Of a stretch of 64,000 bases of DNA, positions 18,233 through 26,398 are shown piece by piece. A program made the position numbers and the translations under genes. The notes beneath the pieces were generated by a model. The model was not told where the DNA came from and did not search any database. It saw only the letters and a program-made list of their open reading frames with translations. The stretch is from contig JACAEL010000038.1 in assembly GCA_013388835.1 (NCBI GenBank), positions 64,171 through 128,170 of the forward strand, written 5' to 3'. The stretch is from Candidatus Thorarchaeota archaeon. Lineage in GTDB: Archaea; Asgardarchaeota; Thorarchaeia; Thorarchaeales; Thorarchaeaceae. Numbering within the stretch: position 1 is the stretch's first letter; each line of letters begins with the position of its first letter.

Positions 18233-18574
18233 CTATTGCCACTGGTAACCGGAGACACGTATCTCATCAGGCAGTGCATCCCGGGTAATGAAGACGAGGT
18301 CTTGACCACCCTCCGCGCCGAGCCAGATGTGCAGACCTGACTTTGCAAGTGCCTGAAGCATTGCGATTCGTCCCTCTTCAGGGAGACCCATCACTTTCAG
18401 CAGGCTGTTCAGGTTGACAACTCTGTCGAGGTTCTTCTCTGCTGACGCTAGTATCCTCTCTGCAGAACCTGGCTGCTTTGCCAGCACGTCCGTGTCCCGT
18501 AGAACCGCTTTCACTCTCAATCTGAAGCCGCCTCCTGAGTCCCTGACAATGTTGCATTGAAAAACCCAGCGCAT
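18233..18574 (-). CDS. hypothetical protein
   Basis: A 113-residue protein with a strand-rich start (MRWVFQCNIVRDSGGGFRL), a helical middle (AERILASAEKNLDRVVNLNSLLKVMG) and a mixed end that includes GLHIWLGAEGGQDLVFITRD. The composition and charge pattern look like a real gene, and it is convergent with the TPR gene, 8 bases away. I do not recognise a family; there are no metal or nucleotide motifs and no membrane segment. Confidence 0.6.
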   Translation of the reverse strand: MRWVFQCNIVRDSGGGFRLRVKAVLRDTDVLAKQPGSAERILASAEKNLDRVVNLNSLLKVMGLPEEGRIAMLQALAKSGLHIWLGAEGGQDLVFITRDALPDEIRVSGYQWQ

Positions 18575-18760
18575 CGTCGTGAGCTCTTGCCTGCCTCATG
18601 AGACATAGATGACCTTCGAAATGGGCCAGTGACCTATGACTGCCTGCTGCACATACTGTGCGGGAAGAGGCGAGATTGAGCTATCTCACCACTGTTGTTC
18701 AGAGGCGGTGGGACTGGCTGGCAGATGCAATGTGGATTCGGAGCAACTCTTGCCGACATG

Positions 18761-18768
18761 CTTTTAAT
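18761..18768 (+). promoter_or_regulatory. TATA-like box for tRNA-Cys
   Basis: CTTTTAAT about 50 bases upstream of the mature tRNA 5' end, leaving room for a short 5' leader removed by RNase P. Confidence 0.5.
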
Positions 18769-18816
18769 GTGTGGTTCTAGTGTGAGTGTAACGGCAAGCA
18801 GCCGGGAGAAACACAG

Positions 18817-18892
18817 GCCCGTCTGGCGGAGTAGCTTACGCGACAGACTGCAGATCTGTTCTACAGGGGTGCAATTCCCCTGGCGGGCTCCA
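18817..18892 (+). tRNA. tRNA-Cys (GCA)
   Basis: A full cloverleaf can be drawn. The 7-bp acceptor stem is GCCCGTC / GGCGGGC (one G-U), with a GCG/CGC D-arm and anticodon stem ACAGA/TCTGT with loop CTGCAGA (anticodon GCA). The variable loop is TCTAC and the T-stem AGGGG/CCCCT. The discriminator U73 is the cysteine identity base and CCA is encoded (18890-18892). There is no intron. Odd point: the T-loop reads TGCAATT, with G where the almost universal U55 is expected. The D-stem is short (3 bp plus a mismatch). Confidence 0.92.
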
Positions 18893-19046
18893 CATCCTAT
18901 TGTCACCTGTTTCTGTGCGAGTAGTCCTCTTGCTGAGAAGACAATCGTGTCAGGACGCGTCTTCAGATGAAACTCGAGTGAAACCGTTCAGTTGATATTC
19001 CATGGGGACAGATGCTTGACCTAAGTGGATTGCTCTCTCGAAATGG

Positions 19047-21305
19047 GTGAGTAACACTCGAGGTGAAATGCCGGACCTGACTCACACATTCGTGCTCAAG
19101 AGAGGAGTTGCATTATTGAACACCGAGACCCGACTGTCACCTGCCCAGCTCGCACTGTTTGCTATCCGACATACCCAGTCAGCAGCTATGATAGACAACC
19201 TTTCAGATGTGCTCGCTCTCAGGACGGGGATGGACGCTGCGAGAATAGCCGCACTAACGTGGCTGGCGGGCCAAGCTGTCGGGAGTGACCCAGTCGATCT
19301 CTTCGACAAGACGCGTCCTTTCTCCCATCTCTCATATCACGCCGAGAGAGTAGGGGTTTCTCGAGACGCAGTGCTAGGACGAGCAAGGCACATACTTGAG
19401 CTCGGTATTCCACCATGTGTTCCGCACTCCTTCTCTGGATTAGACTTCTTGGACTCCATGAGCCAGGTTCACTCCATCGGAAGTCACTTCTTCCTTCCCC
19501 TTGATAGAAAGGCCTCGTCAAGACACCTTCTCGGGATGTACTACACGCCATGGCCTGTAGCTAGATACATCGCCGAGCTGACGCTAGGACCTCCCCTGGA
19601 CGCACTGAAGAGACAGTACGCTGGGGACACAGAGGAATTCAGAAGACTTGTGAAGTCGGTCAGTGTGTTGGACCCAGCATGCGGTCCCGGTGTCTTTCTC
19701 TTCGCGTCACTATGTGCTATTGCCCATAGACTGGAGGCTGGGCTTCAAGACTCGCTCATCCCATCAGTGGCAGAGAACCTCTATGGTGTCGACATCGACA
19801 CTTCGGCTCTGGAGATTGCCGACTTTGGACTGAGTCTCCTTGCCGGTACCGTGGCTGAGAGACCATCGAGAAGCATCAGAAGAAGCCTGAAGACCGGCGA
19901 TGCACTCGTATCCATGTCAGGCAGTTGTCGGACTGGCGACCACATCTCCATCAGCGACCCTGAGAAACCGAGGCCCTTTGATTGGTTGGCGGCGTTTCCA
20001 GAGGTACTTGCAGGTTCAGACAGAGGGTTCGACTTCGTTGTGATGAATCCGCCATTTGACAGGATTCGACCGAACCTGCTGGAGTACATGCGTGAGAGGC
20101 TCTCCTACGGTGAGCGGAGCATAAGACTGGACGCGTTCGAGGCGGCAAGACAGCGGATGCGAGAGCGCGCAGCATACTTCAGGCAATGCACCGACTATGA
20201 GTTCTCCGCTACCAGCACCATCGACAGCCACAGACTCTTTGTTGAACGGGCGCTGTCCTTCCTTAGAGATGGTGGTAGACTCGGTGCCGTCGTCCCGTCA
20301 ACCATTCTTGGAGACCGGTCAGCGCGGCTGCTGCGCTCCCACCTCATCGAATCCAACCGGTTGGAGACCGTTGATATCTTTCCGGAAGGTGCGCGCCTAT
20401 TCCCAAGAGTCACTCAGTCTGTGGCCATTCTGACAGTGACAAAGGGGGGAAGCACAGAGACCGCGTCCGTCTCACCACCACTGATGGCCTTGCCCGCGGT
20501 CACAGACATTCAACGAATTCCAGTCTCAATTGCAGAGGTCCGAAGTGTGTTGGGTCATGACCTACCCATATGTCCATTGTCGCATCAAGACCTACGAGTC
20601 CTTAGAGTGATGCAGTCGTTTCCTGCACTGGACGCTCTGCCTTGGCTAACAGTCAGACGTGGTGAACTTGACCTTACACTCGACCGCACACTCATAACAA
20701 CCGACCGGACCCTCTGTCCTCTTGTCCGTGGGGCAAGAATCCGCCGCTTCACACTGGATGTGGATTACATGTCGGAGTTCGTCAGTCTCGAACGACTTGC
20801 CACCGTCAGACGCAAGTCATCACGAACTCACCATGTCTTGTCCACCAGACTGGCATGTCAACAGGTGTCAAACAGAGCTCAGAGATGGCGACTCAAGTTC
20901 GCACCAGTGCCTCCGCGACATGTACTGGCAAACTCGTGCAACTATGTCTATGTTGATGCTGCACTCCCGGGCCTTGAGTACTTCATGCTGGGTCTCCTGA
21001 ACTCCACACTCCTCAATTGGCGGTTCTCGCTTACAAGCACAAACAACCATGTATCGAATCATGAGTTGAAAACCATGCGAGTGTTTGACGCCATGACAGC
21101 GGGACGGGACACCGATGGGTGGATTCGGTTGGTGATAAGAGCCGCAGAACGAGCCTCCTCAGGTCGGTTCGACTCACTTGCCGAACTCGATGCTGCTGTG
21201 TTCCGACTCCACGGCCTCGACGCAACAGACGCGAGGTACATTCTGCATTCTGTAGGGGCTGATGAATACGAGACAGAGCAGGTCATCGTTAATACCAGGT
21301 CCTGA
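19047..21305 (+). CDS. Eco57I-like adenine-N6 DNA methyltransferase
   Basis: A 752-residue SAM-dependent DNA methyltransferase of the type II N6-adenine group. After a helical N-terminal region (1-155), motif X is seen as LGMYYTPWPVARYIAELTL (162-180), motif I as VLDPACGPGVFLFASL (207-222), the acidic ribose-binding region as NLYGVDIDTSALEIADF, and catalytic motif IV as NPPFDR near 335. The C-terminal half (about 440-700) is a target-recognition region. No PD-(D/E)XK or HNH nuclease is seen, so this is a modification subunit rather than a type IIG fusion. GTG at 19047 is listed; ATG at 19068 is an alternative. The next gene is a cytosine methyltransferase. Confidence 0.9.
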   Translation: MSNTRGEMPDLTHTFVLKRGVALLNTETRLSPAQLALFAIRHTQSAAMIDNLSDVLALRTGMDAARIAALTWLAGQAVGSDPVDLFDKTRPFSHLSYHAERVGVSRDAVLGRARHILELGIPPCVPHSFSGLDFLDSMSQVHSIGSHFFLPLDRKASSRHLLGMYYTPWPVARYIAELTLGPPLDALKRQYAGDTEEFRRLVKSVSVLDPACGPGVFLFASLCAIAHRLEAGLQDSLIPSVAENLYGVDIDTSALEIADFGLSLLAGTVAERPSRSIRRSLKTGDALVSMSGSCRTGDHISISDPEKPRPFDWLAAFPEVLAGSDRGFDFVVMNPPFDRIRPNLLEYMRERLSYGERSIRLDAFEAARQRMRERAAYFRQCTDYEFSATSTIDSHRLFVERALSFLRDGGRLGAVVPSTILGDRSARLLRSHLIESNRLETVDIFPEGARLFPRVTQSVAILTVTKGGSTETASVSPPLMALPAVTDIQRIPVSIAEVRSVLGHDLPICPLSHQDLRVLRVMQSFPALDALPWLTVRRGELDLTLDRTLITTDRTLCPLVRGARIRRFTLDVDYMSEFVSLERLATVRRKSSRTHHVLSTRLACQQVSNRAQRWRLKFAPVPPRHVLANSCNYVYVDAALPGLEYFMLGLLNSTLLNWRFSLTSTNNHVSNHELKTMRVFDAMTAGRDTDGWIRLVIRAAERASSGRFDSLAELDAAVFRLHGLDATDARYILHSVGADEYETEQVIVNTRS

Positions 21306-21358
21306 CACCAAAAGTTTTCTGCGAGTCAGAGCCTGCGTAGGTCACAGGTTAGAGCGAT

Positions 21359-22588
21359 TTGACCACACTTCTCGATGCTGCTGCTCAGGAGTCGTTTGGC
21401 AAGTCGACACTCTATGACCACATTGCACCGACTCTCAGCAGACTGGACATGGAGATAATCCGGAGCATTCCTGAAGGAGGCAATTGGCAAGACATCCCGC
21501 TGGAGGTGGCGAGCAAGTCGGTTCGGATAATGCGTATTCGTGCATCCGGAGGCAGGACCACTTACTATGGTAGACTCAGGAGAGATGCTCCCAGTCCGAC
21601 GGTAAACACGTTCTTTCACAGGCCCGGCAATGGTTCGTTCGTGCATCCTGTGCAAGACCGGATGATCTCCCTTCGGGAGGCAGCACGTCTCCAGTCATTC
21701 CCCGACTCATTCAGATTCGTCGGCCCTCGCTCATCCGTCTACAGACAGATTGGCAATGCCGTGCCGCCGCTTCTCGCCTATGCTCTCGGCCGTTGCGTCC
21801 ACAAGAGCCGCGTTGTGGACATGTTCTGCGGCGCGGGAGGCCTGTCTCAAGGCTTGAAGATGGCGGGCCATTCAGTTGTAGCCGCCTTTGACAGAGAACG
21901 GCACATGTGTTCGACCTTCAGACTCAATCACCCCGACGCACTTGTCAGAGAGGTCGCTGTCAGTAGTCTGTGTCTGCCAAGCATCGTGGAGGACATCGAG
22001 TCCGTTCTCCGAGGCCGTACACTTGGCCTGCTGGCCGGTGGCCCTCCATGCCAAGGCTTCTCCACAGCTGGAAGGATGGACAAGACTGACCCGCGCAACT
22101 CCCTTGTGTTCTCAATGACCGACCTTGTGAGAGAGCTGCAGCCTGAGGCCGTGCTCATCGAGAACGTCCTTGGTCTGCGGTCCTTCAGAGGAGGCGACAC
22201 AATTGCTGACTTGACAGGTCGACTGAATGAGCTGGGATATGAGACTGAGACGATGGTGCTCAAGGCGGAACAGTATGGTGTGCCGCAACGTAGAAGGCGA
22301 GTCTTCTTGGTTGCCAGCCGTGACGGTGAGAGACCAGAAGCTCCACGGACCATTCTGCCGGAGTATGCGCGGACTCGCAGATCGGGGAGTCGGTCAGCCA
22401 GTCACGCTGAAAGTGCGCCCATCACGGTGGAGGCAGCGATAGGAGACCTACCCGCGATACCATCTGGTGGCGGAGACCAAGTGATGACATATAGACCCGA
22501 GTGGACACGGACCGACTATCAACGGTATAGCAGAGGAACGCTTGACTCTGGCAGCTTCTTGGACCGTCTGTCACGTGTTAACACCTGA
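21359..22588 (+). CDS. circularly permuted C5-cytosine DNA methyltransferase
   Basis: All conserved m5C-methyltransferase motifs are present but rotated. The N-terminal 145 residues hold what is normally the C-terminal end: the end of the target-recognition domain (IPEGGNWQDIP, GGRTTYYGRL), motif IX (LREAARLQSFPD, 105-116) and motif X (YRQIGNAVPPLLA, 128-140). Motif I follows (VVDMFCGAGGLSQGL, 152-166), then motif IV with catalytic Cys231 (GGPPCQGFS), motif VI ENV (268-270) and motif VIII (QYGVPQRRRR, 305-314). The permutation point lies inside the TRD. M.BssHII is a known precedent for this order. The start is TTG at 21359; the frame is open further upstream into the previous gene, so the start is uncertain. 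Confidence 0.9.
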   Translation: MTTLLDAAAQESFGKSTLYDHIAPTLSRLDMEIIRSIPEGGNWQDIPLEVASKSVRIMRIRASGGRTTYYGRLRRDAPSPTVNTFFHRPGNGSFVHPVQDRMISLREAARLQSFPDSFRFVGPRSSVYRQIGNAVPPLLAYALGRCVHKSRVVDMFCGAGGLSQGLKMAGHSVVAAFDRERHMCSTFRLNHPDALVREVAVSSLCLPSIVEDIESVLRGRTLGLLAGGPPCQGFSTAGRMDKTDPRNSLVFSMTDLVRELQPEAVLIENVLGLRSFRGGDTIADLTGRLNELGYETETMVLKAEQYGVPQRRRRVFLVASRDGERPEAPRTILPEYARTRRSGSRSASHAESAPITVEAAIGDLPAIPSGGGDQVMTYRPEWTRTDYQRYSRGTLDSGSFLDRLSRVNT

Positions 22589-22658
22589 CATTTTATTAGC
22601 CAATTCTGCCCTTTTACCATGCTCCCGATGAGGTGAGTCTAATCTGATAGGGACCGTC

Positions 22659-24362
22659 ATGCTCTTGGACGTGCGGGGACCAAAGACCTTGGCCTCGCTC
22701 AAGTTCACGACCACTACGGTGAGTGAGGACCTGCTCGAAGAGATTCTGGGCAGGTATTATGAGCTGGCAGGCGTAGACGCAGTCAACTCCGTGGTCCCAG
22801 TCAGCCTCCATCAGAAGACCTGCTATATCTGTCGCACTACCGACACTAGTGTGTTGGTCGCAGTGTGTGACTCAAACCATGTGAGTCCTCTCGATCTTGA
22901 GAGGCTGACATCGCTGTGCAATGAGCTACAGAGGACCCTGCCCATTCGCCAACGGGGTGAGATTCGTTCCGACTTTGTACTGGCGGCTCGACGTCATCTG
23001 CAGAAGAGCCTGAAGGTGTGCTTTGTCGCGCAGTCGGATCCGTTGCATCACAACACCACCATAGCAGCAGTCGAACAGGTCTTCGCGAACTGCTCGGATG
23101 AGATGAGTCCTTTCACGAAACCAATCTCCATTGGTCCCCTCCTGGTCGAGGCGGCCCGATGCAACACCGAGGACTTGGCCACAGGGCTCTGGCCCGTGCA
23201 CCTGAATGACGTCAACATCCTTGCCATTGTGGTGGACTCTGGTCTTTCAGCAGAGTACTATGCGAGTGTGGCAAGTGTCATTCATGACAACTCCCAAGCC
23301 CACATTGTTGCGCTGCCAGCTTCAGAAGAAGACCTCGACTTCACAGAGGAGATTGCTGAATCCAACGCTATCGGTTTCGTCGATGCGGTACCGACGGTGG
23401 CTTCGGACCTGTTCTTCTCCACGCTTGCCGCCTCTGGACAGATGGATATGGAGCTGGACGAGGCAAAAGACCAATGGGTGTTCGACGAAGCAATCAATCA
23501 GTACGTGACTCGTGATCAGGTCCCTTCAAAGCCCTTGGGTCATCAGGCATTCTTCGTCGTGGACAGGACAAATGGCGAACCGGTCTTCTCTTACTACTAC
23601 GAGCACAAGTCGGTCGTCCTGGAGAGGGCACCCAATGTCGTTGCCGCCATATCGATGTTTACTGTCGAGAGCGACGGGGACCACAAGACCTCGGTGTTCA
23701 GAGCAGGCGACTTGGACTATGTGCTCATCGAACGAGAGAACCTGATCTTCACGCTGGTCACGGGCAGTCAGTACAATGTCGAGCAACTGCGCGAGAGATT
23801 CTCATTTCTTCCCGAACTGTACTTGGACGAGCGCCCTGAAGTTGTATCGCGCCCTGACGACCCATATTCCTCACCAGCCTTCACGCTCAAGCTACTCGCG
23901 ACTCTGCCCGGTGAGCAGCTCTGTGACAGGCATGTGCCCTACAAGATAAAGGCGCCAGACTGGGAGAGGTTTGAGTCGGCGATGGTAGCAGACTTCCTCG
24001 AGGCAGTTTGGGACAGCATTGATAACCAGTCCAAGTTGTCTAGGTACGTGCAAGAGCAGGCGGGGCCTCAGATGACATTGGGTGCGCTCCAATTCCTGAA
24101 ATCGCTGTCTGCTATCGGATTCAGACTGGACCTAGAAGCAACAGATGTGCCACGGATGATTAGTCCTCCAAGTGAGGATCTACTCAAAACCTACTCTGAG
24201 CTCAACGAGATTGTGAGCCTCGCTGACGGGATGCTCACAATAGAGGAGATTGGCGCAATGACAGGAGTGTCAACCGACGTGCTTCTGCATGTCTTCTCGG
24301 AGCTCTACAAGAGAGGCTCAGTGAGTCTTGAATCCACGAGCAGTACTGACGGACTAAGTTGA
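22659..24362 (+). CDS. longin-domain protein with winged-helix C-terminus
   Basis: A 567-residue protein. A longin-like fold is suggested at about residues 290-370 (HQAFFVVDRTNGEPVFSYYY ... DLDYVLIERENLIFTLVTGS), the pattern of five strands and two helices used by small-GTPase platforms and SNARE-type regulators. The N-terminal 270 residues show a further alpha/beta pattern that may be a diverged longin pair. The end (about 515-557, LTIEEIGAMTGVSTDVLLHVFSELYKRGSV) reads as a winged helix. It precedes the GTPase fusion gene by 76 bases on the same strand, so the two probably act together. No enzyme motif is seen. The longin call is from pattern, not search. Confidence 0.65.
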   Translation: MLLDVRGPKTLASLKFTTTTVSEDLLEEILGRYYELAGVDAVNSVVPVSLHQKTCYICRTTDTSVLVAVCDSNHVSPLDLERLTSLCNELQRTLPIRQRGEIRSDFVLAARRHLQKSLKVCFVAQSDPLHHNTTIAAVEQVFANCSDEMSPFTKPISIGPLLVEAARCNTEDLATGLWPVHLNDVNILAIVVDSGLSAEYYASVASVIHDNSQAHIVALPASEEDLDFTEEIAESNAIGFVDAVPTVASDLFFSTLAASGQMDMELDEAKDQWVFDEAINQYVTRDQVPSKPLGHQAFFVVDRTNGEPVFSYYYEHKSVVLERAPNVVAAISMFTVESDGDHKTSVFRAGDLDYVLIERENLIFTLVTGSQYNVEQLRERFSFLPELYLDERPEVVSRPDDPYSSPAFTLKLLATLPGEQLCDRHVPYKIKAPDWERFESAMVADFLEAVWDSIDNQSKLSRYVQEQAGPQMTLGALQFLKSLSAIGFRLDLEATDVPRMISPPSEDLLKTYSELNEIVSLADGMLTIEEIGAMTGVSTDVLLHVFSELYKRGSVSLESTSSTDGLS

Positions 24363-24438
24363 TATTCGAACGAGAATCACTACTCAGTCGCGAACAAGAC
24401 CACGACGCCCTCACAAGTGTGACGGGGGCCATCATCGA

Positions 24439-26397
24439 ATGATACACAACGTCCTTCTCATTGACAAGGTGGATGGAAGCGTCATCACTCGGGTCCGATT
24501 CTGGAAGATTGACTTCACAGAACAGCACATAGCCGAGTTCCTAGCAGGCTATCGTGACCTGATGAGCACACAAGGACTGGCAAGCGACACTCCCATCTTC
24601 GTCGGCAAGCACAAGGTCTTCCATGGACCAGTCGACGATGAGATGCTTCTTCTCTTTGTCACGGACGGCAGAGACGAGGACAGAGTAATCAGGCACAAGG
24701 TCAGAGAGGGCGCATCAAGAATCTCCGTTGCACTCCGAGGCAACACCATAAGCTACATCCGCGACAACCTGGACGAGCTCCTCGGAGAACTCATCTTCAC
24801 AAGGTTCAAAGTGAGCTTTGTGGGAAGTGGTGGTGTCGGAAAGAGCACACTCTTGAGGCTTCTGTTCGGTCGAGAGCCCGCGCCTGGTGGCTATGTCCCC
24901 ACCATAAACGTTGCAGTCGACTCCTCCGAGACAATCCAGTTTGGCACATTCATGGTGACAATGTGGGACTTCGCGGGACAGGCGGTCTTCCAGGACCTCT
25001 GGGCGTTCTATTTCCAGGGCACTGACGTCATATTCCTGATCACTGACTCGAGCTTTAGGAATGTCATGGCGACAAAGACACTCCTCCGCAACATACGGAA
25101 GGAGGCGCCTGCGGTACCCCTGTTCATAATTGCAAATAAGCAGGACCTGCCCGAGTCAATGAAGGCTGACAAGATACAGCGCCTGTTGGGGGCCCCAACC
25201 TTTCCAATGGTCGCGACAGACAAGGCACGACGCGAGGAGTTCATACGGCTCATGCTTGAGGTTGCTGCAAAGACAGTCGGAGTACAGCTGCCAGATATGC
25301 CATTGAGCGAGATGATCACGGTCCACAGGAAGACTGATGCTCGCGACATGCCGGACGCTATCGACACAAGCGGACCAAGGCCCAAGTCCGCCCAGACTGG
25401 ACTTGAGCATGTGCCATATGAAGCCCCCACCGAAGACCTCCCACCGGAATCGCACGCTGTTGGGCCGCCAACAGAGACAACCGGGTCGGCGCCCACGGTT
25501 GCAGAGGCAGAGTCTGGTCCGAGTGATGAAGCCAAGAAGGTGTCGGACACACGCGGTCCGTCGAAGCTGTTACAGCTGACCCTGATGGTGAGAAGAGAGG
25601 AGGCATTCGAAACCGTGCTTGAGCTTCCGTACGCCGAGGAGTTGTCCAGCGGCAGTCCAATCGCCGGACTGGTGTCTGCACTCGACTCATTCGGTGGTAT
25701 AGATGCGGAATCAGAAACAGCAGACAAGACAGACGCTCTTGAGACCATCGAACACGAGGGCAACCTTGTGATGGTGGAGAAGTCGAAGCACTTCGTCATG
25801 GCACTGACAGTCACCAATGACACTGACGAGGACGCACGTAGGCGGACCATGGCCTCAGCACTGCTTGACATAGAACGCGCCTATGCCGACTCATGGGACT
25901 CTTGGGATGGCAGCACTGACGCATTTGAGGGCGCAGTGTTCGCAATTGTCGAACGATTTCCACTCCGAGCCATCAGTGACGACTACACGGTTCGTGCTCG
26001 CGAGGTGGGACAGCCTCTGCCCTTCAACAGCAGAGAGGTGGGACGAGCGTTGGTCACTGTCTTGAAGGCCATCGAACAGAACACCACGGTCGGAACGCTT
26101 GTCAGCAAGCTAGACCTACCCCGGTCGACCGTGATTGGCAGCCTCCAGATACTTGCCCGGTTCGGATGGGTTGACTTCAAGGTCGAACTGAATCCGAAGA
26201 GTATCCCCAAGAAGGTTGGAGAGGTGGATGACGATCTAAGAAAGACCTACGGCGATGTGATTGTCAAGTTTGTCGACCTCTGTGACGGCAGGACCACGCT
26301 TGAGGATGTGGTGAAGAAAGTCAGTCTCAGTCTGCCAGCGATGCGCTTCGTGGCCACGAAGCTTGTGTTGCAGGGAGTCCTTGAGATTGTCGCCTAG
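24439..26397 (+). CDS. longin - Arf-like GTPase - longin-like - winged-helix fusion
   Basis: A 652-residue multidomain protein typical of Asgard archaea. Residues 1-115 are longin/roadblock-like (MIHNVLLIDKVDGSVI). Residues 122-280 are an Arf/Rag-type small GTPase: G1 GSGGVGKST (about 129-137), switch II WDFAGQ (about 176-181) and G4 NKQD (about 233-236). A low-complexity Pro/Glu/Ser linker (about 300-370) follows, then a second longin-like region (about 373-520, LLQLTLMVRREEAF ... FAIVERFPL) and one or two winged helices to the end (TLVSKLDLPRSTVIGSLQIL; TTLEDVVKKVSLSLPAMRF). The layout suggests a nucleotide switch with its own regulatory platform and a DNA- or protein-binding tail. Convergent with the beta-CASP gene, one base apart. 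Confidence 0.8.
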   Translation: MIHNVLLIDKVDGSVITRVRFWKIDFTEQHIAEFLAGYRDLMSTQGLASDTPIFVGKHKVFHGPVDDEMLLLFVTDGRDEDRVIRHKVREGASRISVALRGNTISYIRDNLDELLGELIFTRFKVSFVGSGGVGKSTLLRLLFGREPAPGGYVPTINVAVDSSETIQFGTFMVTMWDFAGQAVFQDLWAFYFQGTDVIFLITDSSFRNVMATKTLLRNIRKEAPAVPLFIIANKQDLPESMKADKIQRLLGAPTFPMVATDKARREEFIRLMLEVAAKTVGVQLPDMPLSEMITVHRKTDARDMPDAIDTSGPRPKSAQTGLEHVPYEAPTEDLPPESHAVGPPTETTGSAPTVAEAESGPSDEAKKVSDTRGPSKLLQLTLMVRREEAFETVLELPYAEELSSGSPIAGLVSALDSFGGIDAESETADKTDALETIEHEGNLVMVEKSKHFVMALTVTNDTDEDARRRTMASALLDIERAYADSWDSWDGSTDAFEGAVFAIVERFPLRAISDDYTVRAREVGQPLPFNSREVGRALVTVLKAIEQNTTVGTLVSKLDLPRSTVIGSLQILARFGWVDFKVELNPKSIPKKVGEVDDDLRKTYGDVIVKFVDLCDGRTTLEDVVKKVSLSLPAMRFVATKLVLQGVLEIVA

Positions 26398-26398
26398 T

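Noticed and set aside
19047-21305. Type IIG restriction-methylation fusion
   Set aside because: No PD-(D/E)XK or HNH nuclease motif could be found at either end of the adenine methyltransferase.
25008-25871. 287-codon minus-strand frame inside the GTPase fusion gene
   Set aside because: Ser-rich antisense shadow of a gene with clear GTPase motifs.
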